DNA of 24,580 nt. It comes from a virus. Made by a program: the position numbers and the translations under genes. The stretch is from positions 1 through 24,580 of the IMG/VR virus record IMGVR_UViG_3300031673_000459; one strand, given 5' to 3'. The notes below the pieces were generated by a model that searched no databases, was not told where the DNA came from, and saw only the letters and a program-made list of their open reading frames with translations. Shown piece after piece: positions 5,821-13,739 of this stretch; within the stretch, counting starts at the first letter, position 1, and every line of letters starts with the position of its first letter.

Positions 5821-6016
5821 CGGTTTTATAGGCATCGACTTCGACAGTCCCGGCGCCCCGGATGTGGAGATCATCAAACTGTTTGCCCGGTACATCGTCT
5901 ATGCCGAGATCCACGTGGCCGGGATCCCCGAGGACCTGGTGAACCAATTAGATAAGGTGCCAGGTATTTCGATCGATGTTAAAGGGATAGACGGGATCCG
6001 GAAGCAAGGAGGTTAA
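5798..6016 (+). CDS. Hypothetical protein, 72 aa
   Basis: ATG 5798 (MGKNKRYNGFIG) is taken as start. The frame also opens at 5750, but that would lie deep inside the upstream gene. The protein alternates beta and helical stretches (GFIGIDFDSPGAPDVEIIKL, VYAEIHVAGIPEDLV) and ends 2 bases before the next start codon. Its DNA is more GC-rich than the following gene. No family recognised. Confidence 0.55.
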   Translation: MGKNKRYNGFIGIDFDSPGAPDVEIIKLFARYIVYAEIHVAGIPEDLVNQLDKVPGISIDVKGIDGIRKQGG

Positions 6017-6018
6017 AA

Positions 6019-6342
6019 ATGGGAATAATAAAATGCATGAATCGTGAGTGTCATTTTTTCGATGGCGAAAAGCTGGATAACTGCGCACACGCTTTTATGA
6101 AAATCAAGCTGTGCACAGATGGCATAGTAAAGGATGTGGAGATCAAAAAATACCAGAATTCATATATTAGCGCACTTTACAGTAATGAATGCATGTGTGG
6201 AAATCATAAGAAAATTAAAAAACCCTTTTGTTATCAATGCTACGAAAACCTGCCCAGGGATCTCCAGATAGATCTTTATTCTCGTATGGGCTGTGGTTAT
6301 AAGCAGGCCTACGATGCCGCCGTGAAATATTTGGACGGTTGA
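6019..6342 (+). CDS. Cysteine-rich putative zinc-binding protein
   Basis: 107 aa with a strong AAGGAGG site. Two Cys groups are seen: an N-terminal one (C6, C11, C22, C32) and a central/C-terminal one (ECMCGNH, then FCYQCY), suggesting one or two zinc sites. The last 35 residues (LPRDLQIDLYSRMGCGYKQA) look like a helical hairpin. It follows the 72-aa gene by 2 bases. No known family; a nucleic-acid or protein-binding zinc finger is the most that can be said. Confidence 0.65.
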   Translation: MGIIKCMNRECHFFDGEKLDNCAHAFMKIKLCTDGIVKDVEIKKYQNSYISALYSNECMCGNHKKIKKPFCYQCYENLPRDLQIDLYSRMGCGYKQAYDAAVKYLDG

Positions 6343-6385
6343 TTGCCAAACGAAGATAAATAGTGGATTGAAAGGAGTGAGAAAC

Positions 6386-6589
6386 ATGCAAGCTGTAGAA
6401 CGTGATGGAACAGAAAGAATGGCCGAACTATTTAGCGAAAAAAGAATTAATAAATTATTAGACGACCCAAAGATAAAAGAGGTGAAGGTGTTTCGATTAG
6501 AACTCGGGCAGCGGGTAACTATCCAAGACACCGTTTACAAAGTCATATCTGCAAGAAAAAACGGCAAAGTTACGATGAAACCAGTTTAA
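6386..6589 (+). CDS. Hypothetical small protein, 67 aa
   Basis: ATG 6386 lies 8 bases after AAGGAG; an in-frame TTG at 6368 overlaps that site and is rejected. The N-terminal half is helical and charged. The C-terminal half reads as a small beta-barrel-like segment (VFRLELGQRVTIQDTVYKVI, ending NGKVTMKPV), a pattern common in short phage proteins beside replication genes. Function unknown. The primase follows after 5 bases. Confidence 0.6.
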   Translation: MQAVERDGTERMAELFSEKRINKLLDDPKIKEVKVFRLELGQRVTIQDTVYKVISARKNGKVTMKPV

Positions 6590-6594
6590 TCATT

Positions 6595-7308
6595 ATGAAA
6601 TGCGCCGACGTATATAATGTTTTCTTTGATCGCGGCGAGGTGGTCGAGATCCGGGCGTTCGGGTTGTCGAAGTCAAACACGGCATGGGAGGGCTGGGCCG
6701 GCGGCGCCGGTATTATTTACGGTTACTTCGACAATGCCGACGACTTTGGCAAATGCGCCGAGGCCCTGGAGAAGGCCAAGGCACCCGGGATTTACTTTAC
6801 CCTCAACCCGGTGGTCCCCGAGCTCCTGGCGCGATCCGCAAACCGCCTGAAGGCCGCCGGCATGAAAACCGTCACGACCTCGGACAAAGACATTAAATAC
6901 GTCAGGTGGCTGCCCATCGATCTGGATCCCATCCGCCCGACCGGGATCTCTTCGACCGACACGGAATTAAAGGCAGCGATAAAGCTCCGGAAAAAGATCT
7001 GGGAATGGATGAAGGAGAAAGGCTTTGAGTCTTGTGTCCCGGCAGTGTCCGGAAACGGCGCCCATCTCACCTACCTCCTGGACAATCTCCCGAACAACGA
7101 AGATAGCGTACAATTCATAAAAGATGCCCTGGCAGCTATTGCCAAACAATTCAAAAATAAAAAGGTGGATATTGACCAGGCGGTATTTAACCCGGCCAGG
7201 ATCTGGAAGCTCTACGGGACGACCGCCCGCAAGGGCGACCATACCAAAGGCCGGCCGCACAGGCGCAGTTATATAGACCCCAAATTTTTGGAGTCGTTAA
7301 GGAGTTAA
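6595..7308 (+). CDS. Archaeo-eukaryotic-type primase (AEP / prim-pol), stand-alone
   Basis: 237 aa. The three AEP catalytic motifs are present in order: WLPIDLDP (D109, D111), SGNGAHL (H157) and VDIDQAVFNPARIWKLYGT (D192 or D194 with the following basic residues). These bind metal and nucleotide in primases of the PrimPol group, so this protein should make primers on unwound DNA. In many elements this domain is the N-terminal part of one long protein with a D5-type helicase; here it is a separate gene 325 bp before the helicase. No strong ribosome site precedes ATG 6595, only a 5-base gap after the upstream stop. Confidence 0.85.
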   Translation: MKCADVYNVFFDRGEVVEIRAFGLSKSNTAWEGWAGGAGIIYGYFDNADDFGKCAEALEKAKAPGIYFTLNPVVPELLARSANRLKAAGMKTVTTSDKDIKYVRWLPIDLDPIRPTGISSTDTELKAAIKLRKKIWEWMKEKGFESCVPAVSGNGAHLTYLLDNLPNNEDSVQFIKDALAAIAKQFKNKKVDIDQAVFNPARIWKLYGTTARKGDHTKGRPHRRSYIDPKFLESLRS

Positions 7309-7310
7309 CG

Positions 7311-7511
7311 GTGTTAACAGACAAGATTGACTTTAAAGGCAAAAGCATAGGTGAGCATCAATTTAAAACCCTGGCTAAAGAACTCAACTGGCCCGGCACT
7401 GACGAGGAAATGCAAAAAGGCCTGGAGGCCCTGCATGCCAAAACCATGCCCAACAATATTAATAGAACTGTCAGACATCCTGGAGATAAAAAACAAATCG
7501 ATTCTGGTTAA
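7311..7511 (+). CDS. Hypothetical small protein between primase and helicase (GTG start)
   Basis: 66 aa from GTG 7311, with AAGGAG 6 bases upstream and the primase stop 2 bases before. The N-terminal 45 residues look like a compact helical domain (IGEHQFKTLAKELNWPGTDE). The C-terminal third overlaps the next gene in another frame and may be only the shadow of it. No family recognised. Confidence 0.5.
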   Translation: MLTDKIDFKGKSIGEHQFKTLAKELNWPGTDEEMQKGLEALHAKTMPNNINRTVRHPGDKKQIDSG

Positions 7512-7665
7512 GCTCCGGGATAACAGAATCAGGCGACTGCCATTATATTACAGGGATGGGTCAGACATCCTTTTTTTTGTACCTCACGGCGTCTTTGTGC
7601 CGCCCTGGGTGAAAAGAAAATTGATAGATCCCGATGAAAAAGAAAATAAAACCAACCCCACTTGA
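7435..7665 (+). CDS. Hypothetical small beta-rich protein, 76 aa
   Basis: ATG 7435 has TGGAGG 7 bases upstream; the frame extends to 7351 but without a ribosome site. Residues 8-60 alternate hydrophobic and charged residues like a small beta sheet (ILVKLRDNRIRRLPLYYRDG, then ILFFVPHGVFVPPWV). It overlaps the upstream gene by 77 bases and the helicase by 32 bases, so the replication genes are densely stacked. Which of the two overlapping frames at 7435-7511 matters most cannot be decided by eye. Confidence 0.5.
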   Translation: MPKPCPTILIELSDILEIKNKSILVKLRDNRIRRLPLYYRDGSDILFFVPHGVFVPPWVKRKLIDPDEKENKTNPT

Positions 7666-9469
7666 AAAACTTGAAGCCCTCGCCGCCCTCGCCCCCAAAG
7701 ACGATCAAAGTCCTAAACAATCCCCTGAAACAAAAAAAAAGTCGCAACGTCGAGGCTCTCAGGCCGGTCCTGACTGGGGCATATGGCAGGTAAATAAATA
7801 TCTGGATCACTACGGCATTTCATACAATCTGAAAATGGCCGGAAGTCGTAAGATCTATAAATTAAAACAATGCCTGTTCGACCCGTCACACACCCAAAAT
7901 GAATCCGCCATTGTCCAGGATGCCAGCGACCTGATCACATACCAGTGTTTTCATGATAGCTGCAACTACAAATGGAAGGATGCCCGGCAAAAGATATCCG
8001 GAGAAGCGAAACATCCCGAATTTTTCACCAAGTACGATCCGAACTACAAACCGAAAGACCGCGAAGGCGGCACCGGGATCCTCAAGGACCTCAACGTGGA
8101 GCCTACCTCGGCCTTTACCGCCGGACCGCCCGGCGTCCCCTTGCCTCGGGATATTGACCCCATGGAATTCTACATCAAAAGTAAATCAACGGGTAAATTT
8201 TTATTTGTCCCTGTGCGTATGGCAAAATACTACGTCAATTATTTTAAAAACCTGGCCCACACCGCCGGCGCATTCTGGATATTCAAAGACGGCCTGTGGC
8301 AGGAGATCTCAGAGTTTGTTTTAAACCAGGTGTGTGTGCAGGCGATGAAAGAGAACATCCATCCTAATATGATCGATGGCAGCATTAAGGTCCTGCGCGG
8401 CCTGGTCAACCGTGAACCAAAGGAGTGGCCGGACATCGCAGGATATATCAACTGTATAAACGGGATGATCGACATACACAACGGCATGAAGTTGATCCCG
8501 CACGATCCTTTGTTGGGCAGCCGGACCCAGGTGCCCTGTGAATTCAACATAAAGCATTTGGAGAAGTGTGAGAGGTGGTTTCAATTCCTGGATGAAATTT
8601 TCCCAGATGAACAGGATAAGATAGATCTATTACAGCAGTTTTTCGGTTATTGTCTCATAACTGATTGCCGGTTTGAAAAGATGCTTTTTATGATCGGATC
8701 CGGCGGGAACGGAAAAGGAACAGCCCTTACCATGTTAAATGAGATAGTGGGATCTGAAAACACATCATCGCTTACCATGCGGGATTTGAGCGATCCGAAA
8801 TTCAGCCTGTATTTTTTGCAAAACAAACTGGTCAATGTGTCGACCGAGACCTCGCACCGGGATCCGGTGGCCACGGAACATCTAAAAACGATTGTGAGCG
8901 GCGAATGGCTCACCGCGGAAAGAAAACACGGGCACAAATTCCAGTTTAAGCCGTATGTTAAGATGATATTGTCCATGCAGGAAACGCCGGTCATTCCGGA
9001 CAGAAGCTATGGCCTGGAGCGGCGTCTATTGATATTGAGATTTAATCAGAGATTCACCGACGAGACCAAAGATCCGGATTTAAAGCAAAAACTATTACCG
9101 GAGCGCGATGGAGTTTTCACCTGGGCTTTGTTGGGTCTGGAAAAATTACTCAAAAACAATGGGTTCAGTGAAAGCGGTGCTGTGAAGAAAGACAAACAGG
9201 CTTTTATGATGTCTTTACATCCTTTATTGCAGTTTGTGGAGGAGAAATGTGTCCAGGGGCGAAACCTCAAGATCGAGGTCAATGATTTACATAGAATATA
9301 TTGTAAATGGTGCGAGGAAGGTCAATATCGTAAATTAGCCAGGAATAGATTCACAGAACAGATATTAATGAATTTTCCGAATATAGAACGAAAGCCATTG
9401 TCAAAGACCAGGCGAATCCATTTCCTGGGAATAGGAGCGGTAAGTGAGTTTGAGAGCAGCGAAGAATAA
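7634..9469 (+). CDS. Zinc-finger SF3 helicase, phage/plasmid primase P4/D5 family
   Basis: 611 aa. Residues 80-110 hold a zinc-binding motif (C80, H86, C105, C110) like that of phage primases. About 200-340 is the D5_N-type region. The SF3 ATPase follows: Walker A GSGGNGKGT (355-363), Walker B-like LVNVSTET (399-406), sensor ILSMQETP (445-452) and the arginine-finger region ERRLLILRF (462-470). The C-terminus looks like a winged helix (QFVEEKC to the end). SF3 helicases form hexameric rings that unwind the origin; with the 6595-7308 primase this gives a P4-alpha-like replication initiator split over two genes. The iteron array just downstream is its likely binding site. The AEP catalytic motifs are absent here, so priming must come from the separate gene. 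Confidence 0.9.
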   Translation: MKKKIKPTPLEKLEALAALAPKDDQSPKQSPETKKKSQRRGSQAGPDWGIWQVNKYLDHYGISYNLKMAGSRKIYKLKQCLFDPSHTQNESAIVQDASDLITYQCFHDSCNYKWKDARQKISGEAKHPEFFTKYDPNYKPKDREGGTGILKDLNVEPTSAFTAGPPGVPLPRDIDPMEFYIKSKSTGKFLFVPVRMAKYYVNYFKNLAHTAGAFWIFKDGLWQEISEFVLNQVCVQAMKENIHPNMIDGSIKVLRGLVNREPKEWPDIAGYINCINGMIDIHNGMKLIPHDPLLGSRTQVPCEFNIKHLEKCERWFQFLDEIFPDEQDKIDLLQQFFGYCLITDCRFEKMLFMIGSGGNGKGTALTMLNEIVGSENTSSLTMRDLSDPKFSLYFLQNKLVNVSTETSHRDPVATEHLKTIVSGEWLTAERKHGHKFQFKPYVKMILSMQETPVIPDRSYGLERRLLILRFNQRFTDETKDPDLKQKLLPERDGVFTWALLGLEKLLKNNGFSESGAVKKDKQAFMMSLHPLLQFVEEKCVQGRNLKIEVNDLHRIYCKWCEEGQYRKLARNRFTEQILMNFPNIERKPLSKTRRIHFLGIGAVSEFESSEE

Positions 9470-9574
9470 AAACAGCTTTATTTTTTTTTGTTTTTTTTGG
9501 GGTTTTCCCGGCGCCCCCCTCGAATTTTCAAAAATGCCCACTCATATGCTGTTTAGGGGGTACCACATTGTGAG

Positions 9575-9942
9575 GGTGAAAGTAAAGAAAGCAAATTTCC
9601 CCTATTCTTTTTCTCTCTCTACTCTCTCTTTTCTTTGCTTATTTAACTATTTTACCTGCGCGATATATGTTCAAATTGCTTTCTTTACTTTCACCTTTAG
9701 TAAAACTTACAGTATGGCATAGTGTGGTTTCAGGTGGTTACATTATAATCAGGGTGAAAGCAAAGCGAAAGAAAGGTGAAAGTAAAACCGTTATTTACAG
9801 GGTAACTTACAGGTAGTAGCTTTCTACCTGTCAAAAATGACATAAGGTAGGGTGAAAGCAAATTGATAATTTACAGTATAAGTTACAGGTCGTAAGTTTC
9901 ACCTTTCTTTCACCTTTCTTTCACCTATAAGTATGACTGTAA
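9575..9942. repeat. Iteron array, probable replication origin
   Basis: GGTGAAAG occurs forward at 9575, 9753, 9775 and 9851. It occurs reversed (CTTTCACC) at 9688, 9907 and 9918, with a 7/8 copy at 9896. The last three have an 11-bp period and 9753/9775 a 22-bp period, that is whole helical turns. A 20-bp perfect inverted repeat (9575-9594 / 9676-9695) flanks an 81-bp pyrimidine- and AT-rich stretch that could be an unwinding element. A second family, TTACAG, appears at 9707, 9795, 9807, 9871, 9883 and reversed at 9937, in pairs 12 bp apart. CAGGTAG / CTACCTG (9810-9830) is a further palindrome. The position directly after the SF3 helicase gene matches P4-like origins. Confidence 0.75.
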
Positions 9943-10431
9943 ATTAAAGGAATACGGCGAGAGAGTGAAAAATTGCATAGAATAGGGTGGGACGCATAAA
10001 GGGCCGCCTGCAGGCCAGGACAAAACCGATGCAATGCAGTGGGAAGAGAAAGGCAAACAACCAGCATGGTCGGTATAACTGAATAAACGGGGGGGGACCG
10101 GAAGATTCGGATTAATACGCTGATTATTGATTTATGCCGATTTATGGGGATATTCGGCTATTTACTCTGTTTTGCTTGTTTGGTGGATGAGACGGATCCC
10201 GGTTATCGGCGGTTATGGGTGATTAAGGTCGGTGGCCTGGGATTAGGGGTTTCTGGCATTTGACCACAATTAGCTCATTCTGGTCCAGGGGCTGCTCAGG
10301 ATCTCTTTGGATTACTCGGGATTTGCCTTATGTCGAGAAAAGCAAATACATGATAATATCCATTATGTAAACTAAACGGCCTTTTTCCGGGTTGGATTAG
10401 AGGCGATGACAGGCGATTAGAGGCGATCGAT
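9943..10431. other. Non-coding stretch after the iterons; no gene seen
   Basis: No frame here shows a ribosome site or a plausible protein. A G-run of 9 bases lies near 10090, GATTTATG is repeated near 10130, and GATTAGAGGCGAT is repeated at 10395-10407 and 10415-10427 (20-bp period) just before the HNH gene. The second copy places GAGG near the HNH start and may serve as its ribosome site. The rest could be origin-flanking or promoter DNA, but nothing specific is seen. Confidence 0.5.
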
Positions 10432-10677
10432 ATGCCGATGGATAGAGCTAAATACGGTGATGGGTGGGAGATAATCGCCTGGTATGTGAAGGCGGCGGCT
10501 GGATGGCGATGCTCCAGTTGTGGGATCGGACATATGACCGACAAAACCATAAGTTCGTGTTTGACTGTCCATCATCCGGATCGCGATCCGGACAATCCCG
10601 GCGCCAGGCTCGTGGCCCTGTGCGCCAGGTGTCATCTCCGGGCCGAGGCCCGCTTGAGATCGATTTTAAAAGGTTGA
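10432..10677 (+). CDS. HNH endonuclease-like protein
   Basis: 81 aa. A zinc-braced HNH fold is readable: CSSC (C27, C30), then LTVHHPD (H47, H48), N55, and CARCH (C64, C67, H68) near the C-terminus. HNH nucleases use the HH and later H to cut DNA with a metal ion. In many phages a small HNH gene lies just upstream of the terminase and assists genome packaging or cleavage; the present gene is about 0.9 kb upstream of terS. It could also be a free-standing homing nuclease. ATG 10432 is used; ATG 10438 is an equal alternative. Confidence 0.75.
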   Translation: MPMDRAKYGDGWEIIAWYVKAAAGWRCSSCGIGHMTDKTISSCLTVHHPDRDPDNPGARLVALCARCHLRAEARLRSILKG

Positions 10678-10764
10678 TGCCCCCAAGGTGGTCGCCGCCG
10701 GTTATTTGGGACTCCGTATTTACCCTAACACATCGGAGAGCAACCGAATTTTTAAATTCCAAAG

Positions 10765-10800
10765 TCGTTTAAAATTTTCCAACGCAAAAAATTTTAACGA
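10765..10800. repeat. AT-rich inverted repeat upstream of the HTH gene
   Basis: TCGTTTAAAATTTT (10765-10778) is matched inversely by AAAATTTTAACGA (10788-10800), with one extra base in the left arm and a 9-base centre. It lies 34 bp before the start of the small HTH gene at 10834, a reasonable place for autoregulation. No T-run follows, so it is not a typical terminator. Confidence 0.35.
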
Positions 10801-10833
10801 TGCAAAAAAATATAGTTCGGGGGGATATTGCTG

Positions 10834-11046
10834 ATGGAAGAATGTAAAGTCTTGATTGGGCGAGATAGTATTTGCCGCCATCTTAATGTGGGGAAGAGTG
10901 TTTTTTATGATTTAGTGTATAACGCTGGTCTTCCTGCTTCCAAGCAGGGGGGGCGCCGTCGCTGGGTAAGTAATACGACACTCCTTGATGAGTGGTCCTG
11001 TAAGGTCGCCCTAAACAAGACATTAGATGTAAAAGAACCGTATTGA
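10834..11046 (+). CDS. Small HTH protein, excisionase/AlpA (MerR-like) type
   Basis: 70 aa from ATG 10834, preceded by a run of six G. The pattern GRDSICRHLNVGKSVFYDLV, then GLPASKQGGRRRWVSNTTLL and DEW is a winged-helix MerR-like domain as in excisionases and AlpA regulators: recognition helix, wing with GGRRRW, then a closing helix. Its role could be excision, late-gene regulation, or a DNA-recognition part linked to packaging, since it lies between the HNH and terminase genes. It is remote from int, which weakens the excisionase reading. Confidence 0.65.
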   Translation: MEECKVLIGRDSICRHLNVGKSVFYDLVYNAGLPASKQGGRRRWVSNTTLLDEWSCKVALNKTLDVKEPY

Positions 11047-11141
11047 TAATCAACGTGTTGTATGTTATATTTTAATATACAGTACGTTAAAATGTATTTT
11101 TGCAGTACCTAACTTACCCCCTACTAAAGGAAAGGTGTAAA

Positions 11142-11360
11142 ATGAACAAACATGAATGGAATAAAGTAAAAGATGGACTACCGGCGGAAGGAACCCTTTG
11201 TATCGTTTATTTTCCTTTCGTAATAAATAATATCACATCAAAAACGGTTGGGCCGATTGCAATGGCATATTACTTAGAAAAAGAAGGGTGGGTATATGCT
11301 GACACTCCAAGCCCTTTAAGGTTTGAACCGTGTTATTGGAGACCGTGGGATGAAAGATAA
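11142..11360 (+). CDS. DUF551-like small protein
   Basis: 72 aa from ATG 11142, preceded by GGAAAGG. The layout is that of DUF551 phage proteins: W-x-K-V-K-D-G-L-P-A-E-G near the N-terminus, a beta-rich middle (TLCIVYFPFV), and a C-terminal W-R-P-W in place of the usual HWMPLP-type ending. DUF551 proteins are frequent small phage proteins without known function. The DNA is AT-rich compared with the terminase genes. Confidence 0.6.
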   Translation: MNKHEWNKVKDGLPAEGTLCIVYFPFVINNITSKTVGPIAMAYYLEKEGWVYADTPSPLRFEPCYWRPWDER

Positions 11361-11437
11361 TTAATTACCCCTCCTCGCCGGCTCGAGTGCTTTGAGGTAT
11401 CCGGGCCGTCAAAAAATCCTGTCAAGCTTTTTCTACT

Positions 11438-11487
11438 GTCCTATATTGTCTTAATTTGTCCCCTTAAGAACCGCGTCCTATTTTGTC
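11438..11487. repeat. GTCCTAT(A/T)TTGTC direct repeat upstream of the terminase
   Basis: GTCCTATATTGTC (11438-11450) and GTCCTATTTTGTC (11475-11487) differ at one base and lie 37 bp apart. Further TTGTCC pieces occur between and after them. The pair lies about 60 bp upstream of terS in the 187-bp gap 11361-11547, where packaging (pac/cos) recognition sites or a late promoter are often found. The remainder of this gap shows a possible -10 box TATAGT near 11518 without a clear -35. Confidence 0.45.
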
Positions 11488-11547
11488 CGCAGGAAAATTT
11501 TCTCAAAAAACCCGTGGTATAGTTCAAAAAAAATATCTATCAAAAAT

Positions 11548-12117
11548 ATGGCCACCAAGATCGAAAAATACCATCTTGAAGACCGGTGTCTTGAACTGTC
11601 AGCCGGTCCCGGTATGACCGGCGTCAAAATCGCCCAGGTATTGACTGAGGGATTGAACGGAAAAGACACCATCACTCAATCCACAGTGTGCAGGTGGTTA
11701 AAATCTGTTCGGGAAGAGCGGGCCGATGAAACCCGGGAAGTCTACAGAAAATATGTCAAAGGCCACCTCCCCAATGATCTTGATCAGGTTGAAGAAATTC
11801 AAACCTTTTTTCTTGGGATCTTTCGGAATCAAAAATTTGATCCTGAGAAAAAAGAATTTGTTGATGGCAGTTTTTCGCTTGCTGAGCAGGGGGAGGCCGG
11901 AAAGACCGTTTTCAAGATGATAATTGACAAATTAAAACTGGGCGGCGTCCAACCCCCATCCGAAAAACCTTCACCTGGTGATATGGACGATGAATCCTTA
12001 CAACCCGCAGGAGTGTTACTTATTCAGGCCAGATCCGGAATACAAGGAATTATTACACGGCTTGGAAGTTCTGGCATCGCAGGCCCTACACCCGAAGAGG
12101 GAGAAACATTTAATTGA
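11548..12117 (+). CDS. terS: Terminase small subunit (putative)
   Basis: 189 aa. Residues about 8-50 form a helix-turn-helix (CLELSAGPGMTGVKIAQVLT, then ITQSTVCRWLKSVREERADE), as in small terminases that recognise the packaging site. A middle helical region (residues 55-135) could be the oligomerisation part. The last 43 residues overlap terL in another frame and are low in complexity, so the true functional part may end earlier. No clear ribosome site precedes the ATG. It is assigned mainly from the HTH and its place directly before terL; its product would hand phage DNA to the large terminase. Confidence 0.7.
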   Translation: MATKIEKYHLEDRCLELSAGPGMTGVKIAQVLTEGLNGKDTITQSTVCRWLKSVREERADETREVYRKYVKGHLPNDLDQVEEIQTFFLGIFRNQKFDPEKKEFVDGSFSLAEQGEAGKTVFKMIIDKLKLGGVQPPSEKPSPGDMDDESLQPAGVLLIQARSGIQGIITRLGSSGIAGPTPEEGETFN

Positions 12118-13570
12118 GGATTTGCAGGCCTACTGCCTGCATGATCTTTATTTTTTATCAAAATATGTCCTGGGTTACTGGTATTTATGCGCCGATCCGC
12201 ACCGGGAGTTTTGTCATGAGATCCAGAAAGATATTCATCTTACCTTATATTTACTGCCTCGCGGTCATTGTAAGACAAAGATATTTTCTATCTGCCATAC
12301 TATCCAGGAAGTTCTTAAACATCCCGGCGTCACCATCGGCCTTGGCTCAGATACACGGCAAAGAGCGGCCCGGCGCCTCCGCGAAATCAAAGCGCATTAT
12401 AAATCAAATACCGTCTTCCGGGCGGTGTTTTACGATAAGGTCTGGCGAAATCCAGAGAATCGAAGTGAATGTCCTTTGTGGTCAAGCGATGAAATTCACC
12501 TGCCCGGGTTTACCATGGGGCAGGAAGCGGCCATCACGGCCTTCGGCATCGAGGCCATGCCCACAGGATCCCATTTTCCAAGAATCAAATTCGATGACCT
12601 GGTCGTCCCGGAAAACACCACGACCGCCGATCAAATCAAAAAACTCAAAGATCAATACGGCATTGTCCGGAGCTCTATCCTTACCACGTTCGGGAATGTC
12701 CAGATCTGCGGCACAATATATGACGACGGCGACCTTCATTGTGAGATGGAGCGGAGCGGTAATTACAAAGTGTATAAGCGGCCTGCCGAGGAAACCCTTA
12801 TCGATCCCGAAAGCGGTATCAGGAAAAGACGGACGTTATGGCCTGTCCAGTACGGTCCGGATCAACTGGACGCCATCAAAAAAGATCCGATGGTCGGCCT
12901 ATATATTTACAGTTGCCAATACCTTTTGGATCCTGCGCCGGAAGATGAAAACGCCTTTTTTCAGCTCAAATGGTTTGGCCGTTATAAAACAGTGCCTCGA
13001 TATCTCAAGATGTACGCGGCGGGCGATCTTGCTATTTCCGAGGCCGAGACGGCGGCGGATACCGCCCTGGTGGTTGCGGGCCTGGATTATGATCATGAGC
13101 TTTGGATTACGCATGTGCGCTTCGGTCGCTGGGACAGCCTTGAGATCATTGATAACATCCTGGAGATCCAGGCTTTGTATAAACCCGGGATCTTTACCCT
13201 GGAGGCCGAGAATATTCAGCGGACCATTATGCCCTTTTTAAAACTGAAAATGCGGGAGACAAATATTTTCCCCAATATCACGGCGCAACTCCCCCGGGGC
13301 GACAAGATCAGTAAAGCCCGCCCATTTCAGGGCCGGGCGCGGGAAGGCGCGATTCACCTGCCGGCCAAAGGACCGGAGCAGCCGGACTGGCTGTTTGATA
13401 CGGAGTTTGAGATCCGCCGTTTTCCACGAGGCCGGAAAAAGGACATCCCGGACAGCATTGGTGTCCTGTGTCATCAACTCGCAGATCAATGGCGCCTGCC
13501 TACACGGCGGGAAATTATTGCGGCGGAACAGGATCATTATATCCCGCTCGATGCACAGACCGCCATGTAG
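11990..13570 (+). CDS. terL: Terminase large subunit (ATPase and nuclease)
   Basis: 526 aa from ATG 11990 (MNPYNPQE); GTG 11978 is an in-frame alternative. The N-terminal ATPase shows a Walker A-type loop LPRGHCKTK (89-97) and Walker B IKFDDLV (199-205). The C-terminal RNase H-like nuclease shows D346 in AAGDLAIS, E405 in FTLEAENIQ and the late acidic pair in KKDIPDSIG (D485, D488). The enzyme pumps DNA into the procapsid and cuts it. It overlaps terS by 128 bp, more than usual. Unlike most phages, the portal gene does not follow directly but lies about 10.5 kb downstream. Confidence 0.92.
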   Translation: MNPYNPQECYLFRPDPEYKELLHGLEVLASQALHPKREKHLIEDLQAYCLHDLYFLSKYVLGYWYLCADPHREFCHEIQKDIHLTLYLLPRGHCKTKIFSICHTIQEVLKHPGVTIGLGSDTRQRAARRLREIKAHYKSNTVFRAVFYDKVWRNPENRSECPLWSSDEIHLPGFTMGQEAAITAFGIEAMPTGSHFPRIKFDDLVVPENTTTADQIKKLKDQYGIVRSSILTTFGNVQICGTIYDDGDLHCEMERSGNYKVYKRPAEETLIDPESGIRKRRTLWPVQYGPDQLDAIKKDPMVGLYIYSCQYLLDPAPEDENAFFQLKWFGRYKTVPRYLKMYAAGDLAISEAETAADTALVVAGLDYDHELWITHVRFGRWDSLEIIDNILEIQALYKPGIFTLEAENIQRTIMPFLKLKMRETNIFPNITAQLPRGDKISKARPFQGRAREGAIHLPAKGPEQPDWLFDTEFEIRRFPRGRKKDIPDSIGVLCHQLADQWRLPTRREIIAAEQDHYIPLDAQTAM

Positions 13571-13577
13571 GGTTTAA

Positions 13578-13739
13578 ATGCTCAGACAACGCTACAATGA
13601 AAAGCATAAGCGCATCGAATGGGGGCTTGTGGCCCGCACCGGAAGCAGGATCCTTCAATGGTTCGGTACGAGAAAACCCAATAAGGACAGAATTGACCAG
13701 GCCGAGGCCCGGGTTCAATATTATAAACACAAGGAGTAA
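13578..13739 (+). CDS. Small basic protein, 53 aa
   Basis: ATG 13578 starts 7 bases after the terL stop and ends at TAA 13737-13739, just before the ribosome site of the next gene. It is rich in Arg and Lys (MLRQRYNEKHKRIEWGLVAR) and probably helical. No family recognised. Its place after terL suggests a head or packaging accessory protein, but this is only inference. Confidence 0.45.
   Translation: MLRQRYNEKHKRIEWGLVARTGSRILQWFGTRKPNKDRIDQAEARVQYYKHKE

Noticed and set aside
9444-9722. Open frame at the start of the origin region
   Set aside because: It reads through homopolymer T runs and iterons, is low in complexity and lacks a ribosome site.
9575-9942. CRISPR array or phage late-promoter series
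   Set aside because: Repeats are only 6-8 bases, in both orientations and irregularly spaced, which fits iterons rather than an array.
12114-13241. Long plus-strand frame inside terL
   Set aside because: Another frame of the same DNA encodes the terminase with Walker and nuclease motifs; this product is Arg/Ser/Pro-rich shadow sequence.
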